Shown in pieces: positions 1 through 9,802 of a stretch of 64,000 bases of DNA. Location of the stretch: positions 496,001-560,000 of the forward strand of contig NZ_JAATOM010000001.1 in assembly GCF_019207085.1 (NCBI RefSeq). The letters are read 5' to 3'. The first letter of the stretch is position 1; each line of letters starts with the position of its first letter. The translations under genes were made by a program, and so were the position numbers. The notes beneath the pieces were generated by a model. That model was not told the DNA's origin. It made no database searches and saw nothing but the letters and a program-made list of their open reading frames with translations. The DNA comes from Variovorax sp. dw_308. GTDB taxonomy: Bacteria > Pseudomonadota > Gammaproteobacteria > Burkholderiales > Burkholderiaceae_C.

Positions 1-1
1 C

Positions 2-43
2 ACCGCACAACCCGTTGCACGCGCCACCGAAGGAGCGCTCTGA
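2..43 (+). CDS. C-terminal end of an upstream gene, probably the first permease of the BMP-type ABC importer (partial)
   Basis: Only the last 13 codons are visible, reading TAQPVARATEGAL and then TGA at 41-43. The stop is one base ahead of the next ATG at 45, a spacing typical of co-translated importer subunits. In nucleoside (BMP family) importers the order is usually ATPase, first permease, second permease, so this is probably the first permease. That identity is inferred from position, because too little protein is present to recognise a domain. Confidence 0.45.
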   Translation, partial: TAQPVARATEGAL

Positions 44-44
44 C

Positions 45-965
45 ATGGACTCCTACGCACTCCTGCTGGGCTCGATGCTCAGCGCCGGCACCGTGCTGGC
101 CATTGCCTCGCTCGGCCTGCTCATCAACGAGAAGGCCGGCATCGTCAACCTCGGCGCCGAGGGCCTGATGCTCTGCGCTGCCATCGCCGGTTTCGCGACC
201 ACGGTGCAGACCGGCAGCACCTGGATCGGCTTCCTGGCGGGCATGGCTGTGGGCGCCTTCCTGTCGATGCTGTTCGGCCTGCTGGTGATCTGGCTCAACA
301 CCAACCAGTACGCCACCGGGCTGGCGCTGAGCCTGTTCGGCGTGGGCTTCTCGGCCTTTGCCGGCAAGGACTACGTGCAGGCCAAGCTGCCAGAGAGCGT
401 GCAGTACCCGCTGCCCTTCCTGGGGGACATTCCGCTGGTCGGGCCGGCGCTGTTCAGGCACCACCCGATCGTCTACTTCGCGGTGTTCCTGGCCTTCGCG
501 CTGATCTGGTTCCTCTACCGGACGCGCTCGGGGCTGGTGCTGCGCTCGGTCGGCGAATCACCCGAGTCGGCGCATGCGCTGGGCTACCCGGTGCGCCGCA
601 TACGCCTGCTGGCGGTGGTCGCGGGCGGCGCGCTGTGCGGGCTGGCGGGCGCCTACCTGTCGGTGGTCTACACGGGCCTGTGGGTGGAGAACATGGTGGC
701 CGGCAAGGGCTGGATCGCACTGGCGCTGACCACCTTTGCGACATGGCGACCGGCGCGGGTCTTGCTTGGTGCCTACCTGTTCGGCGGGGTCACCATGCTG
801 GGCTTTCACCTGCAAAGCGTGGGTGTCGACGTTCCCAGCCAGTTCCTGAACATGATGCCGTACGTTGCCACCATCGTCGTGCTGGCACTGATCTCCCGCA
901 ACCCGGCGTTCATCCGCGTGAACATGCCGGCGTCGATCGGAAAACCGTTCTACCCCGGTTCATAA
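45..965 (+). CDS. BMP-family (nucleoside-type) ABC transporter, second permease subunit
   Basis: A 306-residue polytopic membrane protein with about eight to nine hydrophobic segments, matching the BPD_transp_2 permease family that works with BMP lipoproteins in nucleoside and related uptake. Family-like stretches include LINEKAGIVNLGAEGLML near the N-terminus and the cytoplasmic coupling region SVGESPESAHALGYPV around residues 165-185. I chose ATG at 45 because a purine-rich AAGGAG precedes it and the upstream stop at 41-43 nearly touches it; an in-frame ATG at 15 would lie inside the preceding gene. The binding protein follows after a 59-base gap, so the two are probably one operon. The substrate is inferred to be a nucleoside or nucleobase from the adenine and guanine deaminases nearby. 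Confidence 0.88.
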   Translation: MDSYALLLGSMLSAGTVLAIASLGLLINEKAGIVNLGAEGLMLCAAIAGFATTVQTGSTWIGFLAGMAVGAFLSMLFGLLVIWLNTNQYATGLALSLFGVGFSAFAGKDYVQAKLPESVQYPLPFLGDIPLVGPALFRHHPIVYFAVFLAFALIWFLYRTRSGLVLRSVGESPESAHALGYPVRRIRLLAVVAGGALCGLAGAYLSVVYTGLWVENMVAGKGWIALALTTFATWRPARVLLGAYLFGGVTMLGFHLQSVGVDVPSQFLNMMPYVATIVVLALISRNPAFIRVNMPASIGKPFYPGS

Positions 966-1024
966 TCCGCCCGGATGTGTCTTTTTGTGTTTGCCAACCT
1001 GTCCCCTTTTGAGGATTTTCGACA

Positions 1025-2203
1025 ATGACTGATCTGATGAACAAGCGCGCCCTGCTGAAGTTGGCCGCCCTGACCGCCGTGGCTTCGGCCGCACTCGTCG
1101 GTTGCGGCAAGAAGGAAGAAGCTGCGGCGCCCGCTGCCCCGCCGGCCGCTCCGGCACCTACCGCCGCCGCGCCCGCGCCGGCGCCGGCCGAGGGTCCGCT
1201 GAACATCGCCTTTGCCTATGTCGGCCCCGTGGGCGACGGCGGCTGGACCTTCGCGCACGACAACGCGCGCAAGGCGCTGGAAAAGGAATTCGGCGACAAG
1301 ATCAAGACCACCTTCGTCGAAAGCGTGCCTGAGTCGGCCGACGCCGAGCGCGTGTTCCGCGACATGGCCAGCCAGGGCAACAAGCTGATCTTCGGCACGA
1401 CCTTCGGCTACATGGAGCCCATGCTCAAGATCGCGCCCGACTTCCCGGACGTGAAGTTCGAGCACGCCACCGGCTACAAGACCGCGCCGAACATGCGCAC
1501 CTACGACAGCCGCACCTACGAAGGCGCCTACATGGCCGGCGTGATCGCAGGCGGCATGACCAAGAGCAACCAGCTCGGCGTGGTCGGCTCGGTGCCAATT
1601 CCTGAAGTGCTGCGCAACATCAACAGCTTCACCATGGGCGCGCAATCGGTCAACCCGAAGATCACGACCAAGGTGGTGTGGGTCAACGAATGGTTCAGCC
1701 CGCCGAAGGAAACCGAAGCGGCCACCGCCCTCATCAATGGCGGCGCCGACGTGCTGTTCCAGAACACCGACTCGCCGGCCGTGCTGAAGACGGCGCAAGA
1801 GAAGGGCAAGCGCGCCTTCGGCTGGGATTCCGACATGACTGCCTACGGCCCCAAGGCCCACCTGGCATCGGCCGTCATCAACTGGACGCCGTACTACATC
1901 AAGGCCACGCAGGACGTGCTGGACAACAAGTGGACGACCGGCCAGAGCTGGTGGGGCGTGAAGGAAGGCGCGATCGACATCGTGTCGATCGCCGAAGACG
2001 TGCCGGCCGACGTCAAGGCCAAGGTCGAGGAGGTCAAGAAGGGCTTGAAGGACGGCAGCTTCCAGATCTGGAAGGGCCCGATCGTCGGCAACGACGGCAA
2101 GGAGCTGGTCGCTGCCGGCGCCGTGGCCGACGACAAGTTCCTGTCGGGCGTGAACTTCTACGTCAAGGGCGTGGACGGCAAGGTGCCGGGCGACAAGAAG
2201 TAA
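1025..2203 (+). CDS. BMP-family ABC transporter substrate-binding lipoprotein
   Basis: A 392-residue periplasmic solute receptor of the BMP (PnrA-like, Bmp) family, which binds purine nucleosides in characterised members. The N-terminus has a basic start, a hydrophobic stretch and a lipobox, LVGC, with the lipidated Cys near residue 27. An Ala/Pro-rich linker of about 30 residues follows, then the mature domain beginning NIAFAYVGPVGDGGW. Family motifs include GNKLIFGTTFGYMEP and the NEWFSPPKE segment. The start could be ATG 1025 or ATG 1037 (MNKRALL); both retain the signal. It lies downstream of the permease and is closed by a strong hairpin terminator at 2225-2248. A paralogue without its own permease is encoded at 6733-7833. 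Confidence 0.92.
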   Translation: MTDLMNKRALLKLAALTAVASAALVGCGKKEEAAAPAAPPAAPAPTAAAPAPAPAEGPLNIAFAYVGPVGDGGWTFAHDNARKALEKEFGDKIKTTFVESVPESADAERVFRDMASQGNKLIFGTTFGYMEPMLKIAPDFPDVKFEHATGYKTAPNMRTYDSRTYEGAYMAGVIAGGMTKSNQLGVVGSVPIPEVLRNINSFTMGAQSVNPKITTKVVWVNEWFSPPKETEAATALINGGADVLFQNTDSPAVLKTAQEKGKRAFGWDSDMTAYGPKAHLASAVINWTPYYIKATQDVLDNKWTTGQSWWGVKEGAIDIVSIAEDVPADVKAKVEEVKKGLKDGSFQIWKGPIVGNDGKELVAAGAVADDKFLSGVNFYVKGVDGKVPGDKK

Positions 2204-2224
2204 CTCGCTCGCTTTGCTGATGGA

Positions 2225-2248
2225 GGGCCGCTTTCGAGCGGCCCTTTT
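2225..2248 (+). terminator. Intrinsic terminator after the BMP lipoprotein gene
   Basis: Perfect 8-bp stem GGGCCGCT / AGCGGCCC closed by the stable tetraloop TTCG, followed directly by TTTT. It begins 22 bases after the stop codon at 2203, the classic arrangement of a rho-independent terminator. Confidence 0.93.
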
Positions 2249-2262
2249 GCTTTGACAAAAGC

Positions 2263-2342
2263 ACGCAGAAGTCGCAGAAGGATTCAAGCAAAATTTCAGG
2301 CATTCCTTTTGCGACTTCTGCGAAACCTTTGCGACTTCTGCG
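2263..2342. repeat. Three copies of a 12-mer (GCGACTTCTGCG), one inverted
   Basis: The 12-mer GCGACTTCTGCG occurs at 2311-2322 and 2331-2342, and its reverse complement CGCAGAAGTCGC at 2264-2275. The inverted copy could pair with either direct copy, giving alternative hairpins. It sits between the terminator at 2248 and the adenine deaminase start at 2407. Such CTTCTGCG-type strings look like dispersed intergenic repeats; no function is known to me. Confidence 0.7.
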
Positions 2343-2376
2343 TTCGGCTGTCCGCTCCCGTATTCGCTGCCGTTGA

Positions 2377-3453
<1,077 letters not shown>

Positions 3454-3522
3454 TAGCGCTTCCTGGGCGCCAGCAGCGGCATGGCGACCAGGGCGCAGAG
3501 CCGGCTCTGGGGGCTGGGACCT

Positions 3523-4713
3523 TCAGCGCTTCACGCGCCAATTCCACAGCGCACCGCCCGCCATCAGCACGCAAGTGCCCAGGAACACTGCGCGCATGCC
3601 GTAGTGCCCGCCGACGAAACCGCCGAGCAGCGGCCCCACCACCTGCCCGGTGTACTGCGCCGACACCGACCAGCCCAGCATCTGCCCCGCCGCCCGCTCC
3701 GGCGCGTTGTGGCGGATCACGCTGGCGATGCAGGGCAGCAGGCCGCCTAGCGACAGCCCCATCAGGAAGCGCAGCAGCACCAGTTGCCAGGACGATGTCA
3801 CGAAGGCCTGCGGCACCAGCAGCACGGCAGAGACCGCGAGGCAGCCGATGATTACGGTCCAGTGCCCGACGCGGTCCGCCAGCTTGCCGAGACGCGCCGC
3901 CGACAGGATGCTGCCCAGCGCCGCGGCCGACATCACCAGCCCGGCCATCAGGGTCACGTGCACCGGGTCGGCCACGAGTTGCGCGACGTAGACCGTGATG
4001 ATCGGCTCGATCGACATGTTCGCCAGCATCAGCAGCGTGCCGGTGATGAACATCGCGACGATCGGCCCCTTGTCATCAATGGACGCCCAGCCGACCTTCA
4101 CTTGCGCTCCCTTGGCCACAGGAGGCCGCTTCTCTTCGCGGATCAGCGTCACGGTGGCGAGGAAGGCCACGAAGATCACCGCACCCGCCGCGAAGAAGGT
4201 GTTGCGGATGCCGATCAGTGGCGGCAATGCGCCGCCGATCAATGGTCCGACGAGGTTGCCCGCCATGATCGCCGACGACAGCGTGCCGAGCGCCCAGCCG
4301 GTGCGCTCCTTGGGCGTCTGCGTGGCCACCAGAACCATCGAGCCGGAGGCATAGCCGCCGAGCAGGCCGGCCAGCAGGCGCAGTCCCACCAGTTGCCACA
4401 CGTTGTCCGCCACGCCGATCAGGGCCATCGCCACCGACATGCCCAGGCTGGCGCGGATCAGCATCAGCTTGCGCCCATAGAGATCCGCCAGCTTCCCCCA
4501 CAGCGGCGCGCACAGCGCCGCGCTGAAGAAGGTCGCGCCAAACGCGACGCCCGACCATTGCACGATGGCCGCATGGTCCGTCACACCCAGTTGCTCGACA
4601 TACAGCGGCAGGAAGGGCAGCAGCAGCGTCATCGCGACGATGGTCGTGAACGAGCCGAACATGCAGACGATGAGATTGCGCCGCCAATGCGGTTGCGGGG
4701 ATGCTTCAGGCAT
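3523..4713 (-). CDS. mdtG: MdtG-like MFS multidrug efflux transporter
   Basis: A 396-residue 12-helix major facilitator. It has the MFS loop motif GKLADLYGRKLM between helices 2 and 3 and a related GKLADRVGHW in the second half. The N-terminal stretch WRRNLIVCMFGSF and LLPFLPLYVEQLGV closely resembles E. coli MdtG, a proton-driven drug exporter of the inner membrane. The start is set at MPEASPQPHW because a longer in-frame extension reads into sequence antisense to the neighbouring gene and has no membrane-protein character. It lies 95 bases downstream of the PBP gene on the same strand, with a strong hairpin between them, and converges on the deaminase gene. The substrate is unknown. Confidence 0.86.
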   Translation of the reverse strand: MPEASPQPHWRRNLIVCMFGSFTTIVAMTLLLPFLPLYVEQLGVTDHAAIVQWSGVAFGATFFSAALCAPLWGKLADLYGRKLMLIRASLGMSVAMALIGVADNVWQLVGLRLLAGLLGGYASGSMVLVATQTPKERTGWALGTLSSAIMAGNLVGPLIGGALPPLIGIRNTFFAAGAVIFVAFLATVTLIREEKRPPVAKGAQVKVGWASIDDKGPIVAMFITGTLLMLANMSIEPIITVYVAQLVADPVHVTLMAGLVMSAAALGSILSAARLGKLADRVGHWTVIIGCLAVSAVLLVPQAFVTSSWQLVLLRFLMGLSLGGLLPCIASVIRHNAPERAAGQMLGWSVSAQYTGQVVGPLLGGFVGGHYGMRAVFLGTCVLMAGGALWNWRVKR

Positions 4714-4765
4714 CCTCCGATTCTGCGGCGCGCCCGCGCTGCGGGCCCATGCCGATTCACGGCGC

Positions 4766-4798
4766 GGGCCATCGCGCCCCAAGGCGTCGCGATGGCCC
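4766..4798 (-). terminator. Perfect 11-bp hairpin between the PBP and MdtG-like genes
   Basis: GGGCCATCGCG at 4766-4776 pairs perfectly with CGCGATGGCCC at 4788-4798 across an 11-base loop. It lies just past the stop of the PBP gene (4809), in the direction of its transcription. There is no T-tract on either side, so it may be an mRNA-stabilising or attenuating stem rather than an intrinsic terminator. Confidence 0.5.
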
Positions 4799-4808
4799 CT
4801 GACGGGCC

Positions 4809-6539
4809 TCAATGCGCCTGCGAAGGCACCGCCAGGTCCGGCATCACGTTCATGATGCGCAGCGTCTGCTGCACCACCTGGCTGAACACCGGCGCCGCGA
4901 CCAGCCCGCCGAAGTACTTGCCCGCCCCAGGCTCGTCGACCATCACCGCGACGATGATGCGTGGCTTGTCGATCGGCGACATGCCGGTGTACCAGGCGCG
5001 GTACTTGTTGCCGGCGTAGCCCTTGCCCTCCTGCTTGTGGGCGGTGCCGGTCTTTCCGCCGACCGAATAGCCGACCGTCTGCGCCAGCGGCGCCGTGCCG
5101 CCGGGCGCCGCGGCCAGGTGCATCATCTGCCGCACCTCGCTCGCGATCTGCGGCGTGAACACCGGGATGCCGACCGGCGGCGCATCGCTCTTGAGCAGCT
5201 TCACCGGGATCACCTCGCCACCGTGCGCGAACGCGGTGTAGGCATGCGCGATCTGGAACAGCGAGGCCGACAAGCCATAGCCATAGGACATGGTGGCCTG
5301 CTCGATCGGCCTCCATGCCTTCCACGGCCGCAGCCGCCCGGTGATGGCGCCCGGAAACTCCGTCTGCGGCTTCTGCCCGAAGCCGAGCGAAGTGAACGAA
5401 TCCCACATCTCGTGCGGCGTCATGCGCTGCGAGATCCTGGTCGCGCCGACGTTGCTCGACTTCTGGATCACGCCGATGACGTTGAGCACGCCGAAGTTCT
5501 CGTCATCGTGGATGGTGGCGCCGGCCACCGTGATGCGGCCCGGGTTGGTGTCGATGATCGTCTGCGGCGTGATGCGGCCCAGCTGCAGCGCGGTGGCGAC
5601 GGTGATGGGCTTCATCGTCGAGCCGGGCTCGAACACGTCGGTCATCGCGCGGTTGCGCAGGTGGTCGCCGCTGAGGTCGCTTCGGTCGTTGGGGTTGAAG
5701 CTGGGGTAGTTGGCCATCGCGAGCAACTCGCCGGTCACTGCATCGACCACCACGCAACTGCCGGCCTTCGCCTTGTTCTCGATCACCGCGTCGCGGATCT
5801 TCTCGTAGGCGACGTACTGGATCCGTTCGTCGATGCTGAGCTGCACGTCGTCGCCGTTGTCCGGCGGCACCGCCTCGCCCACGTCTTCCACCACGCGCCC
5901 GAGCCGGTCCTTGATGACGCGGCGCGAGCCGGCCTTGCCGGCCAGACTGTGGTCGAAGGCCAGCTCCACGCCTTCCTGGCCCTGCTCCTCGATGTTGGTG
6001 AAGCCGGCCACATGCGCAGCGGCCTCGCCTTCAGGGTAGAGGCGCTTGAAGTCGCTGCGCTGGTAGAGGCCCTTGATGTTGAGCTCTGCCAGCTTGCGCG
6101 CGACGGCCACGTCGACCTGGCGCTTGATCCAGACGAAGCTCTTGTCCTCGTCGGCCAGCTTCTTGTCGAAGTCCTTCTGTGGCATGCCCAGCACTTGCGC
6201 GGCATCGCGCAGCCTGGCCTGCACGCTCGGGTCGTCGCGCTCGATGTCCTCCGGGATGGCCCAGATGCTGGGCGCCGGCACGTCGGCCGCGAGGATCTGG
6301 CCGTTGCGGTCCAGGATGCGGCCGCGGCTGGCCGGCATGTCGAGCGTGCGCACGAAGCGAACCTCGCCCTGGTGAATGAAATACTGGTTGTTGAAGACCT
6401 CGACATAGGCCGCACGCGCAGCCAGCAGCGCGAAGCCGAATGCCATGCTGCCGACGATGAACTTGCTGCGCCACAGCGGCGTCTTGCTTGCGAGCAGGGG
6501 ACTGGTGGCGTATCGGACGCCGGGGCCATTGCGGCTCAT
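4809..6539 (-). CDS. ftsI: PBP3/FtsI-type class B penicillin-binding protein (peptidoglycan transpeptidase)
   Basis: A 576-residue single-pass inner-membrane protein that would cross-link septal peptidoglycan. One transmembrane helix at about residues 26-44 is followed by the class B pedestal domain (SRGRILDRNG, residues 71-80) and the transpeptidase domain. All three active-site motifs are intact: S307-TM-K310, SSN at 361-363 and KTG at 496-498. The start is placed at MSRNGPGVRY (6539); an upstream in-frame ATG at 6635 adds a Pro/Ser-rich leader without family character. None of the usual division and cell-wall cluster genes are nearby, so this is probably a second PBP3 rather than the main one, but the rest of the genome is not visible. 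It is divergent from the BMP gene at 6733. Confidence 0.9.
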   Translation of the reverse strand: MSRNGPGVRYATSPLLASKTPLWRSKFIVGSMAFGFALLAARAAYVEVFNNQYFIHQGEVRFVRTLDMPASRGRILDRNGQILAADVPAPSIWAIPEDIERDDPSVQARLRDAAQVLGMPQKDFDKKLADEDKSFVWIKRQVDVAVARKLAELNIKGLYQRSDFKRLYPEGEAAAHVAGFTNIEEQGQEGVELAFDHSLAGKAGSRRVIKDRLGRVVEDVGEAVPPDNGDDVQLSIDERIQYVAYEKIRDAVIENKAKAGSCVVVDAVTGELLAMANYPSFNPNDRSDLSGDHLRNRAMTDVFEPGSTMKPITVATALQLGRITPQTIIDTNPGRITVAGATIHDDENFGVLNVIGVIQKSSNVGATRISQRMTPHEMWDSFTSLGFGQKPQTEFPGAITGRLRPWKAWRPIEQATMSYGYGLSASLFQIAHAYTAFAHGGEVIPVKLLKSDAPPVGIPVFTPQIASEVRQMMHLAAAPGGTAPLAQTVGYSVGGKTGTAHKQEGKGYAGNKYRAWYTGMSPIDKPRIIVAVMVDEPGAGKYFGGLVAAPVFSQVVQQTLRIMNVMPDLAVPSQAH

Positions 6540-6732
6540 GAAAGGCTGCTCACGGTTGTTGATGTTGGTTGGAGAGGGTTGCGAGGCACGGGATAGACGG
6601 GCAGCCGTTGGCGAAGTTCCGCCGCGCCAGGGCATTTCGAAGGCCCGGGGCCGCGCCGCTAAAATACCGCCCGCACCGCTGCTCCGAGGCGCCGCATTTT
6701 TTCAACCACCCGGGGCCATGTAGAGGACTACC

Positions 6733-7833
6733 ATGTACAAAAACCTCGTGGCCGCGATCGCGGCTGCCTGCGCTTTTTCATCTCCCGCTTTTTCCCAGAC
6801 CCCCGCGCCCGCCAGTGCGCCGCTCAAGGTCGGCTTCGTCTACGTTGCGCCGCTGACCGATGCCGGCTGGGTCCATCAGCACGAGCTGGGCCGCAAGGCC
6901 GTCGAGGCTGCGCTACCCGGCAAGGTCAAGACCACCTATGTCGAGAACGTCTCCGAAGGCGCCGACGCCGAGCGCGTCATCCGTGACCTGGCCCAGCAAG
7001 GCAACAAGCTCATCTTCACCCCGAGCTTCGGCTACATGGAGCCGACGCTGAAGGTGGCGCGCGACTTCCCCGACGTGAAGTTCGAATCGGTGACCGGCCT
7101 CAAGACGGCTGACAACGTCGCCATCTCCAACGCGCGCTACTACGAGGGCCGCTACCTGGCCGGCGTCGCCGCGGGCCGCATGACGAAGACGCACCTGGCC
7201 GGCTACGTCGCGGGCTTCCCGATCCCCGAGGTGCTGCAGGGCATCAACGCCTTCACGCTTGGCATGCGCTCGGTCGACCCGAAGGCGCAGGTCAAGGTCG
7301 TGTGGCTCGACGAATGGTTCAACCCGCCGAGGGAGCGCGATGCCGCGATGTCACTGTTCAACCAGGACGTCGACGTGATCGCCTTCCACACCGGCTCCAC
7401 CGCCGTCATGAGCGCCGCCCAGGAGCGCGGCAAGATGGCCGTGGCCTACCACTCCGACATGCGCAAGGTGGCGCCCGACGCCCAGATCGTCGCCGTCACG
7501 CACGAGTGGGGCGGCTACTACACGCAGCGCGCCCGCGCCGTGCTGGACGGCACCTGGAAAAGCGGCTCGATCTGGGGCGGCGTGAAGGAAGGAATGATCC
7601 GCGTCGGCGATTTCGGCAGCAAGGTGCCGAAGTCCGTACAGGACGAGGTGCTGGCCCGCCAGCGCGACATCGGCAGCGGCAAGCTCCTGCCCTTTGCCGC
7701 GACGGCCGACGTGCGCGACAACCAGGGCCGCGTGGTAATCCCGAAGGGAAGCTCGCTCACGGATGCCCAGATCCTGCAGATGAACTGGCTGGTCGAAGGC
7801 GTGCAGGGCAAGGTGAGTCGCCAGGGCGCTTGA
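6733..7833 (+). CDS. Second BMP-family substrate-binding protein (orphan)
   Basis: A 366-residue periplasmic receptor paralogous to the protein at 1025-2203: shared segments include GNKLIFTPSFGYMEPTLK, DFPDVKFE, GFPIPEVLQGIN and DEWFNPPRERD. Unlike that lipoprotein it has a cleavable Sec signal (MYKNLVAAIAAACAFSSPAFSQ) with no lipobox Cys, so it should be soluble in the periplasm. AGAGGA 6 bases before the ATG supports the start. No ATPase or permease lies beside it. It may therefore feed the importer upstream with a different purine ligand, which is an inference. The gene stands alone between a divergent PBP gene and a convergent acyltransferase gene. Confidence 0.9.
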   Translation: MYKNLVAAIAAACAFSSPAFSQTPAPASAPLKVGFVYVAPLTDAGWVHQHELGRKAVEAALPGKVKTTYVENVSEGADAERVIRDLAQQGNKLIFTPSFGYMEPTLKVARDFPDVKFESVTGLKTADNVAISNARYYEGRYLAGVAAGRMTKTHLAGYVAGFPIPEVLQGINAFTLGMRSVDPKAQVKVVWLDEWFNPPRERDAAMSLFNQDVDVIAFHTGSTAVMSAAQERGKMAVAYHSDMRKVAPDAQIVAVTHEWGGYYTQRARAVLDGTWKSGSIWGGVKEGMIRVGDFGSKVPKSVQDEVLARQRDIGSGKLLPFAATADVRDNQGRVVIPKGSSLTDAQILQMNWLVEGVQGKVSRQGA

Positions 7834-7913
7834 TGACTCAGCAAGCTTGGGGACCCTGAAGGTGCGGAGATCCCGTAGCGAGGGCGGTGTCCGCTGCAGG
7901 AATATTCACACCT

Positions 7914-8576
7914 TCAGTCGATGAAGCCGCGCGTGCGCTTGAAGTACGCCGCATCTTCCGGAATCGACTTGATGCGAACCGCGGGCTGCCCGGCATAGAG
8001 CACGCACTCCTCGGCATGCGCCTTGTTCAGCACCGATCCCGCACCCAGGATGCAGCGATCGGGCAGCACCGCCCCGCCGATCGCGGTGATGCGCGTGCCC
8101 ACCAGGCAATAGGCGCCGATCGAGATCGGCTTGCAGTCCTGGCGCGCCGTCACGGCGTCGATGCCGTGCGTGATGAGCTGCGAGTGATATCCGGCCACGG
8201 TCGTGAAGGCGCCGATCGAGACGCGGTCGGTGCAATCGATGATGTGCGACTTGGTGATGGCGGCATGGGCGCCGAGCAGCAGGGCGGGGTCGCGCCCCGT
8301 TCGATGCGAGAAATGGGCGCCCGCGGGCGGGTGGCCGGTGATCCAGTTGCCCCGCTCGATGCGTGAATATTCGCCGCACGCCACGCGTCCCAGGTGAATG
8401 GCGACATTGAAATGCCCGATGTACGCATGCTCGCCCATCTCCAGTTCACCCGGGAAGATGTACGAGAGCCCGATGCGCGCGCTGTCCGCGATGCGATAGC
8501 CCCACACCTTGCGCAGCAGCCAGCGCTTCAGCGGCCAGGGTAGGGCCACGACGAGGAGCGACAGCAGCTTCTTCAT
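7914..8576 (-). CDS. Hexapeptide-repeat (left-handed beta-helix) acyltransferase
   Basis: A 220-residue protein with irregular hexapeptide repeats (for example SIGAFTTVAG, PISIGAYCLVG, AVLPDRCILGAGSVLNK) that form the left-handed beta-helix of the WcaF/NodL/LpxA-type acetyl- and acyltransferases. The GVDAVTARQD-like loop and the C-terminal GQPAVRIKSIP are typical of sugar O-acetyltransferases of this class. The substrate is probably a glycan built with the glycosyltransferase next to it. Its ATG overlaps the glycosyltransferase stop by four bases (ATGA), which indicates translational coupling. The N-terminus carries a hydrophobic, basic stretch that might hold it at the membrane. Precise donor and acceptor cannot be told. 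Confidence 0.8.
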   Translation of the reverse strand: MKKLLSLLVVALPWPLKRWLLRKVWGYRIADSARIGLSYIFPGELEMGEHAYIGHFNVAIHLGRVACGEYSRIERGNWITGHPPAGAHFSHRTGRDPALLLGAHAAITKSHIIDCTDRVSIGAFTTVAGYHSQLITHGIDAVTARQDCKPISIGAYCLVGTRITAIGGAVLPDRCILGAGSVLNKAHAEECVLYAGQPAVRIKSIPEDAAYFKRTRGFID

Positions 8577-9715
8577 GCGGCTTGGCGGGCGTCGATCGCC
8601 TTGCGGTAGGTGTCGATGTAGCCCCGGGCCATGCGCTCGGACGTATAGAAGGAGGCGTTCTCGAGACCCAGCCTGCGCATCTCATCCAGGCGCGGCGCGG
8701 CCTGCTCGATCGCGCTTGCGAGTCCATCGGCGTCTTCCGGCTGCACATAGACCGCGGCCGTGCCGCCGATCTCGTTCATCGGCGCCACGTCGGAGGTGAA
8801 CACCGGGCAGCCGCAGGCCTGCGCCTCGATGATGGGCCAGCCGAAGCCCTCCTGCAGCGAGGGAAACAGCAGGGCCGTGGCCTGCGAATAGAGCGCGCAC
8901 AAATCTTCATGCGACACGTTCTTGGCCAGGATGATCTTGTCGGAGACTCCGCTGGAGCGGGCGAGTTCATCCAGCGGAGGGGACAGTGGCGGCCCCACGA
9001 TCAGCAACTTGTCGGCCACCGGCGGCTGCCCGCTCGCGACGGCGCGCCGCTGCAACTCGATGAACGCCCTGATGATGGTGATGCGGTTCTTGCGCGGCAT
9101 GTCGGCGCCAATGTGCATCACATAGCGGTCCTGCGGTCCCAGGCCGACTTTGCAGACCACGGGTGCGGCGGCCTCGGGCGCCACCGGCGCGAAGGCAGCG
9201 TTGAGGCCATTCAGGACCACGCCCACCTTGCCTTCCTGGGCCAGGCGCAGTTCCAGCAGGTGGCGGCGCGTCAGGTGGGATACGCAGGCGACTTCATCGG
9301 TGCGGTCCAGCCCTTTGGAGATCAGTCGCTGGAAGACGCGCCCGGTCCAGCCCACATTCCAGCCGGGAATCATGCCGAGACCGGCCTGGATCGCGATGAC
9401 GTCGTGGCAGGTCACGATATTCGGCCTCGCGGTCACGCGGGGCACGTACATCGCGTTGGAGTGGTCCGTGACATGCACCACGTCGGCCCAGCGCACATGC
9501 CGCTTCAGCGTGAACGGGAACAGCACGAACTTGTCGACATAGCCCACCCATTTCCGCAGGCGCTCGGGCCACGGCAGCCGCTGCACCCAGGGCATGGGCG
9601 TGACCAGGCGCACGTCATGGCCCAGCCGCGTCATTTCGCGTTGGATGACGGCCTGGAACAACAGCATGCTCGTCTGCCCGTCCGCGGGCAGGTTACCTAT
9701 CAGCAGCACTTTCAT
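8573..9715 (-). CDS. GT-B glycosyltransferase, family 4 type
   Basis: A 380-residue retaining glycosyltransferase with a two-domain GT-B layout. The N-terminal acceptor domain starts with KVLLIGNLPADGQTSM. The C-terminal nucleotide-sugar domain has the family signature EGFGWPIIEAQACGCPV with its E-x7-E catalytic/binding pair, and ends with the AVYVQPEDADGLA type helix. The HVTDHSNAMY and TCHDV segments fit enzymes that extend cell-surface or exported polysaccharides at the cytoplasmic face. It is the first gene of a two-gene unit with the acyltransferase (4-base overlap). No polymerase, flippase or further sugar genes lie around it, so it looks like a small glycan-modifying island rather than a full locus. 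Confidence 0.85.
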   Translation of the reverse strand: MKVLLIGNLPADGQTSMLLFQAVIQREMTRLGHDVRLVTPMPWVQRLPWPERLRKWVGYVDKFVLFPFTLKRHVRWADVVHVTDHSNAMYVPRVTARPNIVTCHDVIAIQAGLGMIPGWNVGWTGRVFQRLISKGLDRTDEVACVSHLTRRHLLELRLAQEGKVGVVLNGLNAAFAPVAPEAAAPVVCKVGLGPQDRYVMHIGADMPRKNRITIIRAFIELQRRAVASGQPPVADKLLIVGPPLSPPLDELARSSGVSDKIILAKNVSHEDLCALYSQATALLFPSLQEGFGWPIIEAQACGCPVFTSDVAPMNEIGGTAAVYVQPEDADGLASAIEQAAPRLDEMRRLGLENASFYTSERMARGYIDTYRKAIDARQAA

Positions 9716-9802
9716 TGATTGCAGAGATCCAGATCCGGGGGAAGGGGTCGAGTTCTCAAGGAAAGGGCTCCCTGGAATTCACGACGATTGTGTACGGTTG
9801 CG

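Noticed and set aside
3496..3509. CAGAGCCGGCTCTG palindrome between convergent deaminase and MdtG-like genes
   Set aside because: A palindrome without loop or T-tract; too short to call a terminator or operator.
7856..7917. CTGAAGGTG / CACCTTCAG inverted repeat
   Set aside because: Nine bases separated by 44, with no T-tract, and one arm is inside the acyltransferase end; could be chance.
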